A DNA stretch of 64,000 nucleotides from Ailanthus altissimus. Its lineage: Eukaryota > Streptophyta > Magnoliopsida > Sapindales > Simaroubaceae. The stretch covers positions 4,533,501 to 4,597,500 of the forward strand of contig OX327703.1 of the NCBI GenBank assembly GCA_946807835.1, given 5' to 3'. The notes beneath the pieces are model-generated. The model ran no database searches, was not told where the DNA came from, and saw only the letters and a program-made list of their open reading frames with translations. Below, one piece after another: positions 55,788 to 64,000 of the stretch (the stretch's first letter is position 1; every line of letters begins with the position of its first letter). The position numbers and the translations under genes are program-made.

Positions 55788-57274
55788 AATAATCTTACAT
55801 TATTTTTTCTGTTTGTCGATTGTGAACCGGTGAGCTTTCAAGAAGCAGTACGAGAGAAGAAGTGGAGAGATGCGATGGACGAAGAAATCAAGTCCATTGA
55901 GAAGAATGACACATGAGAACTCACCTCACTTCCCAAAGGACATAAGGCGATAGGTGTCAAATGGGTGTATTTGCTCTAGTTGCTCGATTGGAGACTATTA
56001 GACTAATCATTTCTTTGGCAGCTCAAAACAAGTGGAAGATACAGCAAATGGATGTAAAGTCTGCCTTCCTAAATGGAGTTCTTGAAGAGGAAGACTACAT
56101 TCAGCAACCATCAGGCTACGAAGTCAAAAGCCACGAAGACAAGGTGTTGAAGTTGAAGAAGGCTCTTTACGGGCTAAAACAAGCACCAAGGGCATGGAAT
56201 AGCCGAATCGATAAGTACTTCAAAGAGAATGGCTTCAACAAATGTCCCTACGAGCACGCTCTATATATCAAGATCAAAGATGGAGATATTTTGATCGTAT
56301 GCCTCTACGTGGACGATTTGATCTTCACCGGAAGCAACCCAAGCATGTTCAATGAATTCAAGGAAGTGATGACGAAAGAATTCGAGATGACAGACATGGG
56401 GCTCATGGCGTACTACCTTGACATTGAAGTTAAGCAACAAAAGGATGAAATTTTCATTTCACAAGAAAGCTATGCAAAGAAGATCCTGAAGAAGTTCAAG
56501 ATGGAGAATTGTAAGTCGATAAGCACACCGACGAAATACGGAATCAAGATGTCCAAATATGAAGAAAGCGAAAGTGTAGATCCAACATTCTTTAAAAGTT
56601 TTGTGGGAAGTCTACGCTATCTAACTTGCACGAGGCCCGATATTCTTCACGCAGTTGGATTGGTTAGTCGCTACATGGAATCTCCAACAACCACCCATTT
56701 TAAAGCCGCAAAGAGAATTCTTCGTTATCTGAAAGGTACAATTGACTTTGGCTTGTTCTATTCAGTTTCTAATGATTACAAGCTTGTTGGATATAGCGAT
56801 AGTGATTGAGGTAGAGACATAGATAATCGAAGGAGCACTACTAGATTCGTATTTTTCATGGGAGATACTGCTTTTACATGGATGTCAAAGAAACAACCGA
56901 TTGTCACATTGTCTACTTGTGAAGTGGAATATGTTGCTGCTACCTCATGCGTTTGTCATGCAATTTGGCTTAGAAATCTATTGAAGGAGATAGGCTTGAT
57001 ACAAGAAGAGCCTACCAAGGTTTGTGTCGACAACAAGTCAGCCATTGCCTTAGCCAAGAATCCGGTATTCCATGATCGAAGCAAACACATCGATATTCGC
57101 TACCACTATATAAGGGAGTGTGTTGCAAGAAAGGATGTGCAAGTTGAATATGTGAAGTCACAAGATCAAGTTGTCGATATTTTTACCAAACCACTGACAA
57201 GCGAAGACTTCATAAGATTAAGGAACTTACTAGGGGTCACAAGATCAAGTTTAAGAGGGGGTGTTGGATCATAA
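55788..57274 (+). pseudogene. Reverse transcriptase and RNase H of Copia III
   Basis: After KGHKAIGVKWVY (about 55940-55970) the reading jumps frame to FALVARLETIRLI. About 30 residues normally between them, including the KARLVAKGY block, are missing, so a small deletion occurred. RT then runs open from 55961 to 56809 with YGLKQAPRAWNSRI and the catalytic CLYVDDLIFTGS. A TGA after YSDSD replaces Trp. RNase H (56858-57274) has STCEVEYVAATSCVCHAIWL and DNKSAIALAKNPVFHDRSKH. Confidence 0.95.
57253..57261 (+). other. Polypurine tract of Copia III
   Basis: AAGAGGGGG abuts the 3' LTR. Confidence 0.88.
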
Positions 57275-57681
57275 ACTTGATCCATTATGGGAGCCTAAAC
57301 CCAAAATCAATCAATTTGAAGTCTAAGTCCATAATCAAGGTCCAAAACTACTAACCTTCTACCTAGAATCTTCTAGGGTGTGGTAATTAAGCATGTGAAT
57401 AATTTGGAAGGATGGAGAAGAATGAAGAAGAATGAGGTATATGGTTATTGTAATTTTGGATTAGTTTATTTGTGTGGTGTAGGATTGTTCTTAAGTAGTA
57501 TAAATACCCATCCCCATTTTAGTTTAGGAATCAAGAGAAAAATTAAGAGCTTCTAAGTAAGTGAAGAAGCAAACTCTAATAAGAGTGAGTTGTAGTATCT
57601 TATTTTTTGAGTGAGAGTACTCTTATAATATTTATTTGAGTTTGAATAAAAGTTGTTTGTGTGAGTGTTTCATTTTCAACA
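57262..57681 (+). repeat. 3' LTR of Copia III
   Basis: Nine to twelve bases longer than the 5' LTR, mainly because of a duplicated AGAATGAAGA segment near 57417. TATA-like AGTATAAATACCC near 57498. Followed by the TSD GTGAA. Confidence 0.95.
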
Positions 57682-57686
57682 GTGAA

Positions 57687-58969
57687 TCCTCTATTTGAGA
57701 CAAATGGATGCCAAAGCCGTATTCTTTCAATCCATCCTATTCGCACCTGCTATCCAAACACACGACAGTAGATGATCTCAAAACAAATTCGAGTGGCTGG
57801 AACATAAACCTGATTCATGCCTCATTTTCAACTGAAGAAGAACAACACATTCTCAGCATCCCTTTAGTGATACAGAAACATCAACTCTAAGATTCCATGA
57901 TGTGGCATTTCAATAAGCATGGGCATTACACGATTAAATCAGGCTATTGGATTGCATCATGTTTGAGAGGCCAGACAAGTAGTTGAATTCTCTAAAGTGG
58001 AGGTATGGTGGAAATGGCTATGGAAGCTTGTTGTCCCTTCGAAATTAAAGCTCTTTGTGTGGAAAGCCTTTCACGGATGGCCACCTACGTCAATAAACTT
58101 GAAATGGCACCATGTTTTGGTCGAAGATATCTGTTAAATTTACGGTTATGGGGCTGAAAATATCATTCATGCTCTATGGTTCTGCTAGACCCTTATCTCA
58201 GTTAGAAATATGTGCGACTTTATGGACAAGTTTTCATGCAATCATCGCACGTCAATTCAAAAAAATTTCATTTCATCTGTGCATTAAGTTATTGGTGATG
58301 AACTTGAGTTGCTGATTGTAATATTATGGCAAAGTTGGTTTGTGAGAAATCAACGAACCATAAGCACTTAAGCATGAGACAAAGACAATCATTTGCTGGT
58401 CTGAGGTTTTTTTGGAAGAATTCCAGTAAGTTAAGGTGAAGAAATCGGGCAAAAAATCAAAATCCATAGCGCAATGTCGCGTCCCTGAATCAAGCAATGT
58501 CAAGTTAAACACTGATGCAGCATTGGACAGTCACCAAAAAAGCACTGGAATAGGCTTTATATGTCGAGACCATGAAGGAGAAGTTCTTGTCTCTGGAGAG
58601 ACTAAATTCCCATGTCTTTTCCCAGTACCGATTGCCGAAGCTTTCACAATCCAGAAAGACTTACTACATGTGAAGAAATTGGGTTACACCTCGATGAAAG
58701 TTGAGTCAGATGCGGTCCCAGTCATTTATGATATATTTTCTAGGACGAAGTCTGCTCAGAATTGAGATTGATAATTCAAGAAATCTTAAGAATGTTTAAG
58801 TTCTTTTCTTTCATGTAAAGTCCTATTTACTCCCCATGATACAAATCGGGTAGCACATGGACTAGACAATTTTGCATTAGGCACTAATTCTGATTTTATT
58901 TGGCTTGAATCTATGCCAAAGCCATTTAGAACCGCTCTTTGTAGAGGAATTAAATCTTCCCAGTTCTAG
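57687..58969 (+). pseudogene. LINE 3' part: zinc-binding region and RNase H
   Basis: KWMPKPYSFNPSYSHLL (frame of 57708) and SMMWHFNKHGHYTIKSGYW (about 57895) are the approach to the zf-RVT module. Translation of 58436-58765 gives SSNVKLNTDAALDSHQKSTG and EAFTIQKDLLHVKKLG, a type I RNase H with its first Asp (NTDAA). Its tail VAHGLDNFALGTNSDFIWLE follows near 58850-58910 in another frame. Confidence 0.87.
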
Positions 58970-59005
58970 TTAATTTTCATCGTAGTATTTTCTCCCAAAA
59001 AATTT

Positions 59006-59479
59006 TTTTTTGAGTATTTGACCGCGCCAGCCCAATTACTCACGCAACTTCAGTCAATTGTTTAACTATACTATAACGAGTATTTACACGACTAAGGTTG
59101 AGTATGTGGAGAAAGCATTTGCTTAAATGGTTAGTAATAAAAGGCTTGCAGTGTATTTATTTATTAAAGTAAAGATTTTAAATTCGAATCCACTTTTCAT
59201 TTATAAAAGAAAAAATCATCCAATTATTTTGTATAACATTTCATTCTAGTATTTTTGTGATTTCAAAATTCTTCTTCCATCAAGTTATATGTTGAACGGT
59301 CTTATTAATCAACAAGAAAAAACTACAAGGTTGCCTTGTCATAATTATCATAATCATTAGGTTTACACACATCTTAAGTCCATCAAGACCCCAAATTTAG
59401 AATCCCGTAGCTGAAAATACAAAACACCATGAAGCTAGCCAGCTGCTACAACAAAATGAACCTAAATTGAATTAAATCA
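59006..59479. other. Intergenic DNA downstream of the strictosidine-synthase-like gene
   Basis: No feature seen. The part close to 59479 should hold the 3' UTR of the - strand gene. Confidence 0.45.
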
Positions 59480-61822
59480 CTAAGGATAAGGAAGAGTAGC
59501 AATGTGATTATGAGCCACAGTCCCAATCCACAGCTTCCCTTGAGCTTCTTTGACTTCACTCACCAGCTTCATCACTACACCTTTTGGATCCTCAAGTACC
59601 TCCAGGATCTCTCCATTCTCGTTGAAGAGTGAGATGACTGTGTACATTTTCATCCCCATCATCCTGGCTAACAAGCTCATTCGCATGGGAAGCCGGAAAT
59701 AGATGCTTCTGATCCAAGGATTATTTGTTAGCACTTCTTGTGCTGCAGTTCTACAACAATCTATTGCCACCCAGAATTGGCCTTTATCGTTTATTCTTAC
59801 ATTGTCCGGAAATCCTGGAAGGTTGGCAACAAGTTCCACAGTTCCTGTTTGCGGACCCTCTAGCCAGTATTTCATCAGCCTGTGACAATGCCAACCATCA
59901 TTATTTAAAATGGAAAGCAGAATTATGACTAATATTAGCATTTAAAGTTAAATCTAAGAAGTTCATTTACTTGAAACGAGGATTCGATTTTAAGATCGAA
60001 TGAATCTTACAAAACTGAAAACATAGATATGGTTTAAAGTTCACTTGTTTAAAGCATTACAGTCAAGCGTGTATTGTTTAATAAAGTGTATAAAAAAAAC
60101 TTGAATCTTTCTGAGCTGGGAAAATATTTAGAGAGAAATAAAAAAGATTGAGTTGTGACCTGCAATTGGTAGTCTCAGTGAAAAGGAGGAAAGTTTGGTC
60201 CTTAGAAAACTGAACTCCATTTGGAAAAGCCAAGCCATCTAACACAATATGAGTTGTTTTAGTAGGAGGATCATATCTGAGTAGCCTCCCTGTTGCTTCT
60301 CCTTCCAACAAGATAAAGAAATGGTTCCTGCAAAAATCAGCAAACAAACAAACTTCATATATATACATAGTTCAACTTTTGCGATAACACTATACTATCA
60401 GTTTAACTTACACTCTGTTGTATCTTTTGCTAGTGTCAGTGAAGAAGATGGAGCCATTGTGGTGAATGTCAAGATCATTGGCAAAGAGAATTGGCATTCC
60501 ACCAACATGGGTTGCTAAAGGAGTGGCAAGTCCTCCTTCAGGGCCAACAACAAGGAGGCCGTAATATGCATCTGCTATGTACAAATCTCCACTCTCTTTG
60601 TTGAATCTCAACCCAAGGGGTCGCCCACACCATTTCTCATGCTTCCATTGCTTTGGTGTCGTTGAGTCTACTCCTCTTGCACAAAGCTTCTCCGACCTTT
60701 TAATTGATTTAAGTGAAAATTAAATTTGGATATAATTAGCATGTAAAACCAGAGTTTAATTAATAATAGAATAATTTATCCTCTTAAAAAATTTGGATAA
60801 AAAGAAATTAATAGAACAATGTATGGTGTATATATATGTGTGTGTATATAAATATATTGTCAAAAATACCCTTAGTAATTATATAAGAATCAAACTGCAC
60901 AATATTTGGCAATTTTAATAAATAAAACTTTTAATGTATATATATATATATATATATATTTTTAAAACCCAAAATTTGACATGCATTAGGCACATCATAA
61001 ATTTTGCAAGGGGTGATAATATTTTCCCTTTTTTTTAATCACAACCCATCTTTTAAATATTTTGATAGTTACAAATTTATACTAATTCAATAATTATTTA
61101 TGTTAATTTTAAAAAAAAATACTTATATAAAAAAATTATATTTTTAAAGTTTATTTATAATATTTTAAATTTTTAATAAAATATATTAATAGATGGGGTG
61201 TTATTAAACAAATTGTGGATTGAAAATATCACCACTCTTTTGCAAGAAGCATGAACAAATCAATGCTAACCCAGTCAAATTTATATCATATTAATGTTCA
61301 AATTAATTCACTCCGGATATATATATAACAAGTTCATTTCTTGTACAATCCATAATCCAATTATACTCCAAAGTGATTTTTTTTTTAAAAATATATATAA
61401 AACTACTAACATATAAATATAACGCATTAAACTCACCAATTTGAAGTGACAATTGCAAATGTTTCCCATCCAACATTCTCCCCCATCCATCTAACAATCC
61501 TTCCATCTGCTAACCCCGTGTAGGGGCCGCGCCCCAAGCCATCAAACTCCAACGATTCGGGGCCAAAAACTTGGTCGACGAACTCCAATTTTCCGGCCCC
61601 CAGCCGGCTGAGATTGTCCCTAGGCCAGCTCTTCATGACTTGCTTGTATGGAGCAATGTCATGCTTCACAGGCCGAAATTCGTGGCTACCGACCGGTCCC
61701 ATGTTAAAAGGATCCATTATCAGAAACCCTACAAATAGAGCAAGAACAAGAAGGAATGGATGTTGCAGCAAACTCTCATCCACTAAATGGTTTTTCTTCT
61801 CCATTGAAGAGGAAACAACCAT
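59480..61822 (-). CDS. Strictosidine-synthase-like (APMAP-type) protein, 4 exons, 412 aa
   Basis: Exons in transcript order: 61822-61437, 60696-60412, 60327-60160, 59879-59480; all introns GT-AG, phases agree, 1239 nt including stop. The product has one N-terminal hydrophobic segment, HPFLLVLALFVGFLIMDPF (about residues 21-39), a signal anchor for ER/endomembranes, then a six-bladed beta-propeller. Conserved blocks: GPESLEFDGLGRGPYTGLADGRI, LYIADAYYGLLVVGPEGG, FANDLDIHHNGSIFFTDTS, GLAFPNGVQFSKD, PGFPDNVRINDKGQFWVA and the C-terminal LWIGTVAHNHIATLPYP. The fold is shared with strictosidine synthase and animal APMAP. Most plant members are not alkaloid enzymes, so the substrate is unknown; in Arabidopsis related genes are linked to defence or pollen-wall formation. 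Met at 61822 was used; Met at 61804 is an equally good start (MEKKNHLVD). Confidence 0.93.
60935..60959. repeat. (TA)n microsatellite in intron 1 of the strictosidine-synthase-like gene
   Basis: About twelve TA units, next to other alternating AT sequence. Confidence 0.85.
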
Positions 61823-62593
61823 GGTTGATAAATGTTGTGAGTTTGAGAGAATGAGGATGTTAATAGTGAAGAAATATGAAGTTCTTCTAAGTTTTTTTTT
61901 TTTTTGTTGATGAAATTAGCTAGGGATAAGAAATGGTTGTTTATGTAAATTACAAGTTGAGATTAGAGAACATGCATTGATTGTGCATTGCGATATATAG
62001 ATAGAAAGCTTTGGGGTTGGATTGAAAGTAGGTTGTCTATTGTTGATGATCATGTTTTTGGCGTTATTTCATTGTTGTATTGGGTGATGTGTAGAAGCTA
62101 TAACTAGATGTGATCAACTCCATGCGTAAAAAGCTGTGATGATTTTGAGCTCAAAATGTCTATGATCATTTATTCGATCTGAACAGCACGATGCAATTCT
62201 GGTAAATCATGATGAATCCAGATCCAAACGTAAATGATACCAAGCAAAAATAAAAAGAGAAAATGACATTTCAACTTTTAAAATTTTTAACAAAATATAT
62301 ACAAATTTTAATTTTCTTTTAAAATTTATTGAGGCTTTGTTAGGTTGTGATTTTCATTTGTTTTAACAAAACAATAGTAAAAATAATAAAAGTGCGATTA
62401 CGGTCTTACTCTAATAAAAAAAATATTAAAATTAAAAAAAAAGATATTTTAATCCTTTATTTTAGGATTATATATCAACACAAATTCTTATGTTCTGATA
62501 ATTATTATATTAATCTTTACCATAAAAAATTTATTATTAAATATTTACTTTTTTGCTACTTTTACTATAATATCTTTAATCAAATATCCATCA
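61823..62593 (-). promoter_or_regulatory. Proximal upstream region of the strictosidine-synthase-like gene
   Basis: This should contain the leader and core promoter for - strand transcription. No certain TATA box position was fixed. The 62.35-62.59 kb part is AT-rich without features. Confidence 0.35.
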
Positions 62594-63050
62594 ATTATGT
62601 GACATGTATCATTTGTAATTAATCAAATTATAATATGTGTCCTTTATTTATTAAATATAAATTTATTAAGTTACTTTTAAAAATATTTTTCTTTAAAAAA
62701 AATATATTTATTAAATATATAAATCAATTATATGATAACACGTATCATTTTAACTAATCATATTATGACATGTGTCATTTATTTATTAAATATATATTTA
62801 TCAATTTAATTTTAAAATATTTATTCTTTAAAAAAAATATTTGTTAAACATATAAAATAATTATATGATGACACATATCATTTGTAACTAATTATAATAT
62901 GACACGTGTTCTTTATTTATTAAATATATATTTATTAATTTATTGTAAAAATATTTATTCTTTCAAAAAATATATTTATTATAAATATTAACTAATTACA
63001 TGATGACACGTGTTAATATTAACTTATCATATAATAACACGTGTCTATTT
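62594..63050. repeat. About 133-bp tandem repeat with G-box motifs
   Basis: Four imperfect units begin near 62597, 62731, 62862 and 62999 with [A/T]A[T/C][G/A]TGA[C/T]ACATGT-like sequence, spaced 131-137 bp apart; each continues with a TTTATTTATTAAATATA segment. Perfect CACGTG G-boxes are at 62903-62908, 63007-63012 and 63038-63043, with near matches in the other units (ACACGTAT at 62738, ACATGTGT at 62768). Confidence 0.8.
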
Positions 63051-64000
63051 TTTATTTTAAAAATGAAAAAAATATTATTTTACTCTTAGAGAGAACTCCT
63101 TTAACAATAAATTTCTGACGATAGAGATTAACGTGGTAATTATTAGAACATGGGAGATTATATTGATATATATCCATAAAATAAAAGAATAAAATGTCAT
63201 TTCTCTAAAATTTAATTGAATGTTAAAAAAAGTACTTAAACCTCTAACCTTGCAACTAAAAGTTACATAATTTAGTTATCCGAGCTATTCTAAATTATTT
63301 TTATTTATAGGTCTCCAAATTCATTAATATATTTTTTTCAAGACTATATATTAATAATTTTTAAAATATCATTGACAGGGATTGAATCTCTAGTCACCCA
63401 TATAACAAGAGTAATCACTATTATAGTACAATAAGTTTTGGTAGAATACTTTGAAAATAAAAAATATAAAAATTAAAAATAATTGAACCTTAGCCACCGC
63501 ACACCGCCAATGACTACTACCACCTTCGATCACTGCAACCCCTCCTTTCAATCACTAGTCAATATTCCAATTGACTCAAAAATAATTGACCTACCATTTT
63601 CATGGAGGCGGATTGTGACGGACAGTTGCCAGGGTTGTGGAAGATGATTGACAATGGTGGATGATGACTAGAGTTCTATCATTTTACGTTTTTATATATA
63701 TTTTTTATTTTGATATTATTTTAATAAATTTTATTGTATCACAATAATAAGTTCTTTTACTTATTTTATAAGTGATTATGATTTAATCTTCTCTAATGAC
63801 GATATTTTTTTAACTTTAGATTTGAGGTTAGATTAAATTTTTATTTTTACTAATTTTTTATTAAATAAAAACCGTTATTTGATAAGAGTTTAAATTAAAA
63901 AAATTAAAATTTTTATGTTCCTTTTCAAAAATCTAAAAATCCAAATACCTTTTCCCCAAATAAAAAACTAATGAACATACGCAAGCCAAACGTACTGGCA
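63051..64000. other. AT-rich intergenic DNA
   Basis: No gene or repeat recognised. A short GC-richer stretch near 63490-63680 has no conserved coding content. Confidence 0.45.

Larger units (their letters stand above)
52452..57681 (+). mobile_element. Copia III: structurally near-complete Ty1-copia element, TSD GTGAA
   Basis: LTRs 52452-52862 and 57262-57681 share TGTTGGAT...TTTC.AACA and are similar over nearly all their length. GTGAA lies at 52447-52451 and 57682-57686. The element is 5230 bp, with primer site and polypurine tract in place. One reading frame runs from 53268 to 55787 interrupted only by stops. A short deletion near 55970 then changes frame for RT and RNase H. It is the youngest-looking element here but non-autonomous. 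Confidence 0.96.
50400..59005 (+). mobile_element. L1-type LINE, split by Copia III
   Basis: Two parts, about 50400-52451 and 57682-59005, read in the same direction. When the copia element is set aside the zf-RVT region runs on across the junction. Recognisable parts in order: start of the endonuclease (MNIFYCN near 50623, then IIFLMETK-like), RT, zf-RVT, and RNase H. The 3' end is CTCCCAAAAAATTTTTTTT near 59005. The start is uncertain; ORF1 and most of the endonuclease are missing. Confidence 0.82.

Noticed and set aside
62347..62622. 91-codon Ile/Lys/Tyr/Asn-rich frame
   Set aside because: Composition simply reflects extreme AT content next to a tandem repeat; no domain is visible.

Overview
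This is a nuclear window from a eudicot plant. Coding exons are separated by AT-rich GT-AG introns, and the spaces between genes are filled with Ty1-copia, Ty3-gypsy and L1-type retroelements. I cannot name the species from the sequence alone.

Three host genes were reconstructed exon by exon, and the reading frame closes in each. (1) On the + strand at 2052-7738 is a group I bZIP transcription factor of the RF2a/PosF21/VIP1 type: 4 exons, 425 aa, with a Gln-rich C-terminal tract. (2) On the - strand at 15003-27962 is mitochondrial electron-transfer flavoprotein:ubiquinone oxidoreductase (ETFQO): 18 exons, 630 aa. It has one intron whose donor must be GC rather than GT. (3) On the - strand at 59480-61822 is a strictosidine-synthase-like/APMAP-type membrane-anchored protein: 4 exons, 412 aa. 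They show no functional link to each other.

Between bZIP and ETFQO lies a decayed Ty3-gypsy chromovirus at 8296-13876 on the - strand, with gag, protease, RT, RNase H, integrase and chromodomain all recognisable. Upstream of ETFQO, 28.7-59.0 kb is almost entirely transposons: an L1 LINE remnant carrying an 859-bp insert (28760-31356), a 313-bp MITE with 7-bp target duplications (31511-31823), a degenerate tandem array (32520-32970), and then a nested block. In that block a solo LTR (32996-44562, TSD TACTC) was split by a copia element (Copia I, 34155-44332). Copia I was itself hit by two further solo LTRs: 36828-39081 (TSD ATAAG) and 40038-42340 (TSD GTCGT). The second of these belongs to the same family as the outermost LTR. 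A deleted sister copy, Copia II, lies at 45793-50355. A second L1 LINE (about 50400-59005) is split by a young copia element, Copia III (52452-57681, TSD GTGAA).

All the elements are defective. Most in-frame stops are explained by C-to-T or G-to-A transitions, as expected for methylated and silenced DNA. I found no tRNA, rRNA, CRISPR or convincing novel protein system. The points most worth a second look are the nested-insertion chronology, the GC-AG intron, the duplicated primer-binding-site/gag segment in Copia I, the CGCCGCGGCG motif shared by different LTR families, and the G-box-bearing tandem repeat upstream of the strictosidine-synthase-like gene.
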